Assembly (NCBI GenBank): GCA_018660965.1 | Contig: JABJJH010000005.1 | Location: forward strand, 1-23,739 | DNA: 23,739 nt | Reading direction: 5' to 3' | Origin: Rhodospirillaceae bacterium | Lineage (GTDB): Bacteria > Pseudomonadota > Alphaproteobacteria > UBA8366 > GCA-2717185 | Shown: positions 14,993 to 22,930 of the stretch, one piece after another | Layout of the letters: the number at the start of each line of letters is the position of its first letter | How positions within the stretch are numbered: position 1 is the stretch's first letter | The notes under the pieces: model-generated | What the model was told of the DNA's origin: nothing | Databases searched by the model: none | What the model saw: the letters and a program-made list of their open reading frames with translations, nothing else | Translations under genes and position numbers: made by a program

Positions 14993-16147
14993 TTACGCGG
15001 CGTTCAAGCGGTCGAACCCGGCGTCGAGATCGGCGATCAAATCGCCAACGTCTTCCAGACCGACATGGACGCGCATGGTTTGGCCTTCCGCGTCCCATTT
15101 CGTGGCCGAACGGTTTTTGTTCGGCCAGGACGGCAGCATCAGGCTTTCATAGCCGCCCCAGCTTGATCCCATGCCGTACAGCTTCAGGTCATCGAGGAAG
15201 GCGGCGATTTTTTTCTGTTCGGCTGTGTTGATGACGAACCCGAATAATCCGCTGGCGCCGGTGAAGTCGCGGCTCCAGATGGCGTGGCCGGGGTCTTGCG
15301 GCAGGGCCGGGTACATCACGCGCGTGACTTCCGGGCGTTGCTGCAGCCACTCGGCGACCTGCAAGGCGTTCCGGTGATGCGCGGGCATACGCGCGCCGAT
15401 GGTGCGCAATCCACGCAAGGTGAGGTAGACGTCGTCGGGACCGGTGCAAATGCCGAACGTGTCGCTGCCCGTCTTGACCTTGTCGAACGTCGCTTCGTTG
15501 CATGCGATAGTGCCCATCATGACATCGGAATGTCCGACGATGTATTTCGTCGCGGCCTGCACGGAGATGTCGACGCCATGGTCCAGCGGCTTGAAAAAAT
15601 AGCCCCCCGCCCAGGTGTTATCCATGACCGTGATGATTCCGGCGTTACGCGCGGCGGCGGTGATGGCGGGAATGTCCTGCACTTCAAAAGTTTGCGACCC
15701 CGGCGATTCCGTCCAGATCAGGCGCGTGTTGTCGCGACATAAATTCTGGATGCCCGCGCCGATCAGCGGGTCGTAGTATTCCGTCTCGATGCCAAAGCGC
15801 TTCAAAAACGTGTCGGCGAAACTTCGCGTCGGCGCATAGGCGCTGTCCGTCATCAGGATATGGTCGCCGGGTTCAACCAGCGCCGAGAGGGTCATGGTGA
15901 TCGCGGCTTTGCCGGACGGGGCCAGAACCGTGCCGTGGGCGCGCTCCAACTCGGTCATCGCGTCTTCCAGCGCGAAGGTGGTCGGCGTGCCCCGGCGGCC
16001 ATAGCGCACCTTGGCGTCGCCCTTGTTCAACAGGGCGTCCATTGTCGGCGAAAGCACGGTCGACGCATGATAGACGGGCGGGTTGATGATGCCCTGGTTT
16101 TCAAAGGGCCGATTGCCCGCGTGGGTGACGATCGTATTGTCTTTCAT
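14993..16147 (-). CDS. metC: Cystathionine beta-lyase (PLP-dependent Cys/Met metabolism enzyme)
   Basis: Cytosolic PLP enzyme, 384 residues, splitting cystathionine to homocysteine in methionine biosynthesis. The Schiff-base Lys is K201 in AATKYIVGHSD, the PLP Asp is D176 in VMDNTWAGG, and RYGRRGTPTTFALE (48-61) supplies phosphate contacts from the neighbouring subunit. SSWGGYESL near residue 335 is typical of beta-lyases. A 5-bp hairpin GCCGG-TTT-CCGGC (16168-16180) sits about 20 bases upstream of the ATG; I could not fit the leader to a SAM riboswitch. Cystathionine gamma-synthase-type activity is a less likely alternative. Confidence 0.9.
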   Translation of the reverse strand: MKDNTIVTHAGNRPFENQGIINPPVYHASTVLSPTMDALLNKGDAKVRYGRRGTPTTFALEDAMTELERAHGTVLAPSGKAAITMTLSALVEPGDHILMTDSAYAPTRSFADTFLKRFGIETEYYDPLIGAGIQNLCRDNTRLIWTESPGSQTFEVQDIPAITAAARNAGIITVMDNTWAGGYFFKPLDHGVDISVQAATKYIVGHSDVMMGTIACNEATFDKVKTGSDTFGICTGPDDVYLTLRGLRTIGARMPAHHRNALQVAEWLQQRPEVTRVMYPALPQDPGHAIWSRDFTGASGLFGFVINTAEQKKIAAFLDDLKLYGMGSSWGGYESLMLPSWPNKNRSATKWDAEGQTMRVHVGLEDVGDLIADLDAGFDRLNAA

Positions 16148-16259
16148 GGACCTACCGTTATGTTATCGCCGGTTTCCGGCATTCGAATGGACGCATAATC
16201 GGACATTCGCCGGACCGACGCCAGAGGGTTGTTAAAATGGCTTGTTCAGGAGATTTGGA

Positions 16260-17378
16260 TTGGGTGACGTGATAATTGAAAACGCTGATTGTGTCGTCAT
16301 TGGCGCGGGAGTCGTGGGGTTGGCGGCGGCGCGGGCGCTGGCGCAGGCGGGCCGCGAGGTCATCGTTCTGGAAGCCGCGGATTTGATCGGCAGCGAAACC
16401 AGTTCCCGCAACAGCGAAGTCATCCATGCCGGGATCTACTATCAAAAGGATAGCCTCAAGGCGCGGTTTTGCGTCGCCGGCAAGAAGATGCTGTATCGCT
16501 ACTGCGCCGACCATGGGGTGCCGCACCGTAATTGCGGCAAACTGATCGTCGCGGTCACCGACGAGCAAGTCGACTCGTTGCGCGGCATTCAGAAAAAGGC
16601 CGCCGATAATGGCGTGCCCGATCTGGAATTGATCTCCGCCGCCGACGCCATCGCGCTGGAGCCGGAAGTATCGTGCCTGGCGGCGTTGCGCTCGCCCTCG
16701 ACAGGGATCATCGACACGCATGGTTTGATGCTGGCGTTGCAAGGCGACGCCGAAGACGCCGGCGCGATGGTGGCGTTCCTGAGCCCGGTCACCGGCGGGG
16801 CGGTCCATGAGGACGGCGTTACCCTTGATGTGGGCGGCGCTGACCCGATGCGCCTGAAATGCCGCACGGTCATTAACGCCGCTGGAATTCCGGCGCCGGA
16901 CATCGCCGGGAAGTTGACCGGCTTTCCGGGCCAGTTTGTCCCCACCACCTATCTGACCAAGGGCAATTACTATTCCCTGTCGGTGAAATCGCCGTTTTCC
17001 CGACTGGTGTATCCCGCGCCGACCTCGGCGTTTCTGGGCGTCCACATCACCATCGATATGGGCGGGCAGGCTCGTTTTGGCCCGGATGTGGAACACATCG
17101 ACTCGATGAACTACGAAGTCGACCCCAGCCGCTCCGAAGGGTTTTACGAAGCCGTGCGCCGGTACTGGCCGGGTCTGCCGGACGACTCGCTTCATCCGGC
17201 CTATTCCGGCATCCGGCCGCGCATCACCGCGCCGGGGGAACCGTTGTGCGATTTCGTCGTGCAGGGACCGTCCGATCATGGCGTGAACGGGTTGGTGAAT
17301 TTGTTCGGCATCGAGTCGCCGGGGCTCACCAGTTCCATGGCGATTGGCGATTATATTGTTGAAATGATTGAACGTTAA
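16260..17378 (+). CDS. FAD-dependent oxidoreductase, L-2-hydroxyglutarate oxidase (LhgO)-like
   Basis: DAO-superfamily flavoprotein of 372 residues that would oxidise a 2-hydroxy acid. The FAD motif is VVIGAGVVGLAAARALAQ (12-29), then SRNSEVIHAGIYY (about 54-66), the hallmark of the LhgO branch, and YSGIRPRI with LFGIESPGLTSSMAIG at the C-terminus. No ATG fits: TTG 16260 has AGGAGA (16248-16253) six bases upstream and gives MGDVIIENADC; an earlier TTG at 16242 would place the ribosome site inside the gene. Divergent from metC. The stop overlaps the convergent GNAT stop by four bases. A large antisense frame over this gene is a shadow. Confidence 0.85.
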   Translation: MGDVIIENADCVVIGAGVVGLAAARALAQAGREVIVLEAADLIGSETSSRNSEVIHAGIYYQKDSLKARFCVAGKKMLYRYCADHGVPHRNCGKLIVAVTDEQVDSLRGIQKKAADNGVPDLELISAADAIALEPEVSCLAALRSPSTGIIDTHGLMLALQGDAEDAGAMVAFLSPVTGGAVHEDGVTLDVGGADPMRLKCRTVINAAGIPAPDIAGKLTGFPGQFVPTTYLTKGNYYSLSVKSPFSRLVYPAPTSAFLGVHITIDMGGQARFGPDVEHIDSMNYEVDPSRSEGFYEAVRRYWPGLPDDSLHPAYSGIRPRITAPGEPLCDFVVQGPSDHGVNGLVNLFGIESPGLTSSMAIGDYIVEMIER

Positions 17379-17947
17379 GCGCCGCCGCCGAAACACGGCA
17401 ACAGGCGCGGGTTGGGAATTTCGATTGTTCTTTGACCAAATGGCGTAAATCCCGCCTTTTGATACAACGGCAACGCCGCCGGGTGGTCCAGACTGCATGT
17501 GTCGATCCAGACCCGGTCCGGCTCGCGGCTCCAGGCGGACTCAATCGCCCAATTCACCAACCGCCACCCCAAACCATGCCCGATGAATTCAGGGATAAGG
17601 CCGACATAGGCGACTTCGATATCGGGGCGCCTTCGGCAATCCAGTTCGACATAACCGGCCGGCACGCCCCCGGTGTAGAGGACGTAAACGAACACGTCAT
17701 CATCATGAATGATCGCGCCAAGCGCCGCGTCGTCCAGAATTCGCCGTTCGTACCACAACCAATCCTCGCCGACAGTGTTGTACAAATAGCGGTAGAACGA
17801 AATTGTCGGGCGTTCCGCATGGACCAACATCACCGGGCTGTTCAGCCGGGGCGCTGCGGGGGCAGGGCGGGTCGGTCGCGCCGTCATTTCAAGCGCGGTG
17901 ATGGTGACGGCGATCGTGTCTCCCGTCGGCTCGGGTCGTTTGGCCAT
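17375..17947 (-). CDS. GNAT family N-acetyltransferase
   Basis: Acetyl-CoA-dependent acetyltransferase of 190 residues. The core shows VFVYVLYTGGVPAGYVELD, then IEVAYVGLIPEFIGHGLGWRLVNWAIESAW, where GHGLGWRL is the acetyl-CoA pyrophosphate loop (Q/RxxGxG/A-type), and HPAALPLYQKAGFTPFGQR as the closing motif B. ATG 17947 is chosen because it lies eight bases after the sulfurtransferase stop; an upstream frame to 17995 would overlap that gene. It forms a minus-strand run with sseA and alaX-like genes. The acceptor is not recognisable. Confidence 0.85.
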   Translation of the reverse strand: MAKRPEPTGDTIAVTITALEMTARPTRPAPAAPRLNSPVMLVHAERPTISFYRYLYNTVGEDWLWYERRILDDAALGAIIHDDDVFVYVLYTGGVPAGYVELDCRRRPDIEVAYVGLIPEFIGHGLGWRLVNWAIESAWSREPDRVWIDTCSLDHPAALPLYQKAGFTPFGQRTIEIPNPRLLPCFGGGA

Positions 17948-17955
17948 GGGAATGC

Positions 17956-18813
17956 TCAGCCGGTTTCGATGGGGGTGTCGGGCCGTCCGCCCCATTCGGT
18001 CCAGGACCCGTCATAGACCGCCGCATCCGTCTTGCCGATCAGATAGAGACCCAGCGACAACACGCACGCGGTAATGCCCGACCCGCAACTGGTGATGAGC
18101 GCACGGTCGCGATCCACGCCCGCCGCATCGAAAAAGGCGGCGATTTCGCTGGCGTTCCGCATTGTCTTGTCGTCGGCGTTCACCAAATCCGTAAACGGGG
18201 TGCTCAGCGCGCCGGGCATGTGACCGGACCGCATGCCTTCGCGGGGTTCGGGGACTGCGGCGGTGAAGCGTCCGGCGGCGCGGGCGTCGAGCACCTGGGC
18301 GCGTGGTGCTTCGATATTCGCCAGCACATCCGCCACGCTACGCACCAGATTTGCATCGAAGGACGCCGTGTAGGTTCCGGGCGCGGTTGGTTCACCGGGC
18401 GCATCGCTGACCGCATGACCTTCAGCTGCCCATTTCGGCAGGCCGCCGTTCAAGACGGATACGTTTTCATGCCCGAAGATGCGGAACATCCACCACGCGC
18501 GCGGCGCGGAATTGATCCCATGCACGTCATAGACAACCACCTTGTCGCCATTGGATACGCCAAGCGCCGCGACCTGATCCGCGAATTGGTCCGCCGAGGG
18601 CAGCATATGCGGCAGGGGATCGTCATGATTGGAAATATCGTCCACGTCGAAAAAGACGGCGCCGGGAATGTGGAGCCCCGGAAATTCGGCCTTGGCGTTC
18701 CGCCCCGCATTGGGCAAATGCGTGGATGAATCCAGCACGCGCACATCGGGGTCGTTCAAATGTTCCGCGAGCCAGTCGGTTTCCACGAGCGCGCCGGGGT
18801 TGGCGTAGGTCAT
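17956..18813 (-). CDS. sseA: 3-mercaptopyruvate sulfurtransferase (double rhodanese)
   Basis: Sulfurtransferase of 285 residues with two rhodanese domains. The active-site loop CGSGITAC (catalytic C243) is the mercaptopyruvate-type CGSGVT rather than the thiosulfate-type CRKGVT. Other rhodanese features are HIPGAVFFDVDDISN in the first domain and GHMPGALSTPFTDLV in the second. The start is ATG 18813, with GAGG nine bases before it; a TTG at 18828 would overlap the upstream gene. It begins 11 bases after the AlaX-like stop and is followed eight bases later by the GNAT gene. Confidence 0.93.
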   Translation of the reverse strand: MTYANPGALVETDWLAEHLNDPDVRVLDSSTHLPNAGRNAKAEFPGLHIPGAVFFDVDDISNHDDPLPHMLPSADQFADQVAALGVSNGDKVVVYDVHGINSAPRAWWMFRIFGHENVSVLNGGLPKWAAEGHAVSDAPGEPTAPGTYTASFDANLVRSVADVLANIEAPRAQVLDARAAGRFTAAVPEPREGMRSGHMPGALSTPFTDLVNADDKTMRNASEIAAFFDAAGVDRDRALITSCGSGITACVLSLGLYLIGKTDAAVYDGSWTEWGGRPDTPIETG

Positions 18814-18824
18814 AGCTTTAATCC

Positions 18825-19538
18825 TCAATTATCGAACACGATGTTGACGCGGCGGTTCCGCTTGCCCTTGTTTTCAATCTTCGACACCCGAACCTTGCCG
18901 ATCTCTCCGGTGCGCGCCAGATGGGTGCCGCCGCAGGGCTGCAAATCCACACCGTCGATATCCAGAAGCCGCACCTTTCCCGCGCTACGCGGCGGCTGTA
19001 CCGACATGGTGCGCACCAATTCGGGGTTGGCGTCGAGTTCCGCATCGGTGATCCAGCGCGCGGATACCGGATGGTCTTCGGCGATCAGCCGGTTGATCTC
19101 GGCGGTGATGGCGTCCTTGTTCAGCGACCCGTCACCGATATCGAAGTCGAGACGGCTTTTCGTCGCGTTGATCTGACCGCCCGTCACGCCATAAGGCACG
19201 GCGGCGCAAAGAAGATGCAAACAGGTGTGCATGCGCATAAGGGCGTAGCGCGCGTCCCAGTCGAGTGCGGCGACGACCGCGTCTCCCGGCGCCACGGTGG
19301 GGGCGCCCTCGGCGGGCACATGAACGACATTTTCCGCGCCGTCGCCCTTGACCGTGGTGACAATCTCGACGACCTCCCCGGACGCCAGACGCAACACGCC
19401 CTTGTCCCCCGCCTGTCCGCCGCCGGTCGGATAAAACACGCTGCGGTCGAGCAGAATACCGCCCAAATCGTTGACCCTGGTCACCGTGGCGTCACAGGAT
19501 TTCAAATAAGCGTCTTCGCGGAACAATTCTTCGGTCAT
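18825..19538 (-). CDS. Alanyl-tRNA editing protein, AlaX type
   Basis: Trans-editing hydrolase of 237 residues that clears Ser or Gly wrongly attached to tRNA(Ala). It carries the N-terminal AlaRS beta-barrel motif DRSVFYPTGGGQAGDKG (31-47), the first zinc pair H104/H108 in MHTCLHLL, and C202/H206 in QPCGGTHLARTGEIG. Size and order match the medium-length AlaX-M/AlaX-L group. ATG 19538 begins MTEELFREDAYLKS, typical for the family; a longer frame to 19589 is possible but has no ribosome site. It heads the alaX-sseA-GNAT run. Confidence 0.9.
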   Translation of the reverse strand: MTEELFREDAYLKSCDATVTRVNDLGGILLDRSVFYPTGGGQAGDKGVLRLASGEVVEIVTTVKGDGAENVVHVPAEGAPTVAPGDAVVAALDWDARYALMRMHTCLHLLCAAVPYGVTGGQINATKSRLDFDIGDGSLNKDAITAEINRLIAEDHPVSARWITDAELDANPELVRTMSVQPPRSAGKVRLLDIDGVDLQPCGGTHLARTGEIGKVRVSKIENKGKRNRRVNIVFDN

Positions 19539-19638
19539 GGTCGTTAAATTCTCAGCCTCTTGTGTTTCAATTGGATGTCGTCTGGTCATGGTAATGGATT
19601 TCGGTTGGCTTCGACAAACACGATTCTAAAAATCCCAA

Positions 19639-19691
19639 ATGCTAACCCGCGTCCCCTTTGAGGGTTAGCATGAGTATGTATTGGTTAGCAT
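19639..19691. repeat. Three copies of a GGTTAGCAT motif, two as a perfect 10-bp inverted repeat
   Basis: ATGCTAACCC (19639-19648) and GGGTTAGCAT (19662-19671) are perfect inverted arms with a 13-base spacer. A third copy, GGTTAGCAT, lies at 19683-19691, 20 bp downstream of the second in the same orientation, about two helix turns. No T-tract follows, so an operator is likelier than a terminator. The surrounding 444-bp gene-free stretch 19539-19982 is AT-rich after 19700 and otherwise shows nothing I can name. The site could serve the alaX operon or the membrane-protein gene. Confidence 0.45.
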
Positions 19692-19982
19692 TGGTCCACA
19701 TCGTCTCACGCTCACCAGTTTAACCAAAAAGGAATTTTGGCACTCCAATTAATAGGAATATATGTCATTTCGTGGGAATTTCAAGTCGAGTTTACGTATA
19801 AATTATATCTGGTAATCATAGAAATTAAGGTTGGTTCTGTTGAATTTTGAGTCAAACAGTGAAAAAACGCGGGCACGTGAATTTTGATATCCGTAGTATT
19901 TATGGTTGTATTTTTCTCGTAAAAACAGAAAATAATGAAGTTTTTTAAAACACGAGAATGTATTATTTGGGAGGATTGTATC

Positions 19983-21053
19983 ATGACGAGTGCAGACAAT
20001 TTCCTTGGTGCGACCGATGGCGATTTACAAGGGGGCGAAGGGCAGGCTGACAATCAAGGCGAGAGCGACGATTTAGGGAAGCAAGTTGATAAAAAGAACA
20101 GGTCCGTTCCACTGCCTCTTGGAAGCTCCTTTACGGTGGACGGTGTGACCTTGGCTCTTGTTGTACTGGTCGTAGTGGCTTTTAGTTTCTTTGTTCCGCG
20201 CCAACTTTATTTTGTATTTGATATTAACAAAGAAAAAATCAGCACCTTGCGAAATTCGGTTGTTAAAATTACTTCAAATTTGGTGAATTTAAAGAGTGAA
20301 TCCCTGCTTCTAGAACGGCGACAAAAAACCGAAAAATCATCACTTACAGCTTCTGAGGAAAATATATTTCTTACTTTATCACAATTGCCAATTTCACCAT
20401 ATATTAAGCGTGATAGGCCACCCATAACACTACTTACAGAGGAAATGATACAAAATACTCCACCTAAAGAGTTGACGAAAACCGTTAATGGATTAACGGG
20501 AGAGTTAGAGCGTGCGAGAATATATGGTAGTGAAATAACAGACTTTAAGCGAGAGCTGATAAATCGCAGCAGTGATCGCTTGCAGATACAGCAGGCTCTG
20601 TCAAAAATAACTCTACAGCTCGAGCAAACAAATAACGCAATAAAGGCTGCGGCGGAAGAGCATAAGCATCAGTCTCAGCAGCTCATGGAATTGAGCAAGG
20701 AAAGCGAAACGATGTATCATGTTGTCCGAGCCTTCTCACTGGGTGCGCTGGGCGCGTTCGGTGCGATGGCGGCGCGACGAACAAGCAAAGAGGGCGCGGG
20801 TCACAGGATTTTCGTCGGCTGGGCGGTTCTTTCTATGTTTTTTAGTGGCCTTGTAACGTTAGCCGTTTTTGGCCTTCTCACTACCCGCGAGATTAGTATC
20901 TTTAGCGAGAATGTCGTTGCCCCTAATCTTGTTCCGGATTATTGGCGGACCTTGATTGTGTGTCTGGCCGCTGGTGCATTTTCCGACCGGCTGTTCTCCG
21001 CTGCGCGGGACAGGATAGATGGAATGACCGGTTCCCAAAACGGAAATATCTAA
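19983..21053 (+). CDS. Unrecognised coiled-coil membrane protein
   Basis: Protein of 356 residues that I do not recognise. Residues 1-45 are polar, Gly/Asp-rich and probably disordered. A first membrane helix spans about 54-79 (VTLALVVLVVVAFSFFVP). Residues 82-235 are charged and heptad-like, probably coiled coil. Three further hydrophobic segments follow: FSLGALGAFGAMAA, VLSMFFSGLVTLAVFGLL and LIVCLAAGAFSDRLF. GGGAGG eight bases before ATG 19983 decides the start; the frame runs back to 19935. The coiled-coil part (20220-20700) is clearly AT-rich, with AAA/ATA codons unlike its neighbours, while the ends are not. It stands alone between convergent and divergent genes. The 21054-21181 spacer holds a small GACGAT-GTG-ATCGTC hairpin at 21088-21102. 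Confidence 0.75.
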   Translation: MTSADNFLGATDGDLQGGEGQADNQGESDDLGKQVDKKNRSVPLPLGSSFTVDGVTLALVVLVVVAFSFFVPRQLYFVFDINKEKISTLRNSVVKITSNLVNLKSESLLLERRQKTEKSSLTASEENIFLTLSQLPISPYIKRDRPPITLLTEEMIQNTPPKELTKTVNGLTGELERARIYGSEITDFKRELINRSSDRLQIQQALSKITLQLEQTNNAIKAAAEEHKHQSQQLMELSKESETMYHVVRAFSLGALGAFGAMAARRTSKEGAGHRIFVGWAVLSMFFSGLVTLAVFGLLTTREISIFSENVVAPNLVPDYWRTLIVCLAAGAFSDRLFSAARDRIDGMTGSQNGNI

Positions 21054-21181
21054 AGTGACAATATTAGTGTTTGCTGCTTAGGGTGCCGACGATGTGATCG
21101 TCAACGGCGAGTCCTCTACAATAATAGTGCCCATGCAATAGGTTGCTAAGGAATTTCTCCTTTGGTCCACCGTTTAGCGCC

Positions 21182-22183
21182 CTAATCCATCCAGCTTGGC
21201 GTTGGCAAGTCTTTTTCGCGCAGGAACGCCGGGTTGTAGAGTTTCGTCATGTAGCGCGTGCCGGAATCGCACAGCAGGGTGACGATGGTCTTGCCAGGGC
21301 CCATTTCCTTGGCCATGCGGATGGCGCCGGCGACGTTGACGCCGCTGGACGCGCCCAGGCACAGGCCTTCTTCCTTTAGCAGGTCGAAGCACATCTGCAC
21401 CGATTCCGAATCCTCGATGCGGTAGGCGTCGTCGATGGGGGCGCCTTCGATGTTGCCGGTGATGCGGCCCTGACCGATGCCTTCGGTGATCGAACTGCCT
21501 TCGGATTTCAACGCGCCGTTCTTGAAGTATTCGTACATGGCCGCGCCCGGCGGGTCGGATACGGCGGTGACGATATCCTTGTTCTGGTCTTTCAGATACA
21601 TGGCGATTCCGGCCAGCGTGCCGCCGGTGCCGATGGCGCAGGTGAAGCCGTCGACCTTACCGCCCGTATCGGTCCAGATTTCCGGGCCGGTGGAGCGGAT
21701 ATGCGCGTTGCGGTTGGACAGATTGTCCCATTGGTTGGCGTAGAAGGCCCCGTTCGGGTCGGACGCGGCCAGTTCCGCGCCCAGGCGTTCGGCGATGTGG
21801 ACGTAGTTGTTCGGGTCCTTGAAGGGTAGGGCGGGGACTTCCTTCAGTTCCGCGCCGCACAGCCGCAGCATGTCTTTCTTTTCCTGGGACTGGGTTTCAG
21901 GGATGACGATGAGCGTCCGATACCCGCGCGCGTTGCCCGCCAGCGCCAGCCCGATGCCAGTGTTGCCCGCGGTGCCTTCGACGATGAGGCCGCCGGGTTT
22001 CAAATCTCCGCGTTCTTCGGCGTCCAGAATGATATGCAGCGCGGCGCGGTCCTTCACCGATCCGCCGGGGTTCAGGAATTCGGCCTTGCCGAGGATCGTG
22101 CAGCCCGTGATTTCCGAAGCCTTGCGTAATTTAATCAGCGGCGTGTTACCCACCGCGTCCACGAAACCGTCCCGTATTTGCAT
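21182..22183 (-). CDS. cysK: Cysteine synthase (O-acetylserine sulfhydrylase family)
   Basis: PLP enzyme of 333 residues making cysteine from O-acetylserine and sulfide. The PLP Lys is K44 in NPGGSVKDRAA, followed by the substrate loop EGTAGNTGIGLA, the phosphate loop GTGGTLAG, and CDSGTRYMTKLYNPAFL near the C-terminus. The CDSGTRY ending and 330-residue length are common in alphaproteobacterial members and also in some cystathionine beta-synthases, so the exact reaction has some doubt. ATG 22183 begins MQIRDGFVDAVGNTPLIKL, the family N-terminus; a longer frame to 22240 lacks support. It lies 72 bp after the NUDIX gene on the same strand. Confidence 0.88.
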   Translation of the reverse strand: MQIRDGFVDAVGNTPLIKLRKASEITGCTILGKAEFLNPGGSVKDRAALHIILDAEERGDLKPGGLIVEGTAGNTGIGLALAGNARGYRTLIVIPETQSQEKKDMLRLCGAELKEVPALPFKDPNNYVHIAERLGAELAASDPNGAFYANQWDNLSNRNAHIRSTGPEIWTDTGGKVDGFTCAIGTGGTLAGIAMYLKDQNKDIVTAVSDPPGAAMYEYFKNGALKSEGSSITEGIGQGRITGNIEGAPIDDAYRIEDSESVQMCFDLLKEEGLCLGASSGVNVAGAIRMAKEMGPGKTIVTLLCDSGTRYMTKLYNPAFLREKDLPTPSWMD

Positions 22184-22255
22184 GAAATTCGCTTTCTTAA
22201 AAATTAAGCCGTGCGGCTGTTTATAGTTATTTTGAAGCATTCCGGCGCAGGTTGG

Positions 22256-22858
22256 TCAAGTATACCGGCGCCGGAGTTCATCACGATTGAGTGCGAGCCA
22301 CTGCACGGCGATGATGCCGATGGAGCTGTTGATGACCCCGGTCGAGATTAGCCGCATCGCTTCGTCGGTGGACTCAACGAACACGCGGATGTCTTCGCCT
22401 TCTTCCGCGACGCCGTGGATGCCGCCGACGCCCTCTGTCGACACCCGCCCCCAATACAGCGCGACGACTTCCGAACAACCGCCGGGGCTGGGGTAGAAGT
22501 CGAGAATTTTCTCCACTTCGCTCATGGTGCAGCCGGATTCTTCCTTGGCTTCGCGAATCGCCATGTCCGCCGCGGTTTCCCCCGGCTCGATGATTCCGGC
22601 GACGATTTCGACGGACCACGAGTTTTTGTCGCCCGCTGCGTAGACGCCGCCGCGAAACTGTTCGATCAGGACGATTTCGTCGCGCACCGGATCATAGGGG
22701 ATGACGGCGGCGACGGGGTTCCGCACCAGAATTTCCCGGCTCAACTGGGGGCTCCAGCCGCCGCCAAACAAACGATGGCGAAACAGGAAATGCTCCATGC
22801 GGAAAAACCCGTCATGCAAAATTTCGCTTTCGTCGAGCTTTACATCGTCGCGATTCAT
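22256..22858 (-). CDS. nudF: NUDIX hydrolase, ADP-ribose pyrophosphatase-like
   Basis: Hydrolase of 200 residues cleaving nucleoside diphosphate derivatives, probably ADP-ribose. The NUDIX box GIIEPGETAADMAIREAKEESGC (88-110) has E94, R102, E103, E106 and E107 in the standard GX5EX7REUXEEXGU spacing. FYPSPGGCSEVVALYWGRV follows, the Pro-Gly motif typical of the ADP-ribose branch. ATG 22858 is chosen for AGGA seven bases before it; frames to 22882, 22918 and 22987 exist, and the longer ones would run into the divergent binding-protein gene. The leader is shared with that gene. Confidence 0.88.
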   Translation of the reverse strand: MNRDDVKLDESEILHDGFFRMEHFLFRHRLFGGGWSPQLSREILVRNPVAAVIPYDPVRDEIVLIEQFRGGVYAAGDKNSWSVEIVAGIIEPGETAADMAIREAKEESGCTMSEVEKILDFYPSPGGCSEVVALYWGRVSTEGVGGIHGVAEEGEDIRVFVESTDEAMRLISTGVINSSIGIIAVQWLALNRDELRRRYT

Positions 22859-22930
22859 GGGCGCGTCCTGTACGAATCTCATAAAGGGGAATTCATCTGT
22901 ATAATGGAAGCCAACCATAAGGGGGCGGGT

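Noticed and set aside
16148..16259. SAM-II type riboswitch before metC
   Set aside because: Only a 5-bp hairpin is present; the conserved SAM-II pseudoknot sequences could not be found.
16158..17498. Long antisense open frame of 446 codons
   Set aside because: It lies opposite the LhgO-like gene, has an Arg/His/Gly-rich translation with no domain, and is a composition shadow.
21088..21102. Terminator between the membrane protein gene and cysK
   Set aside because: The 6-bp hairpin has no T-tract on either side, so it is too weak to call.
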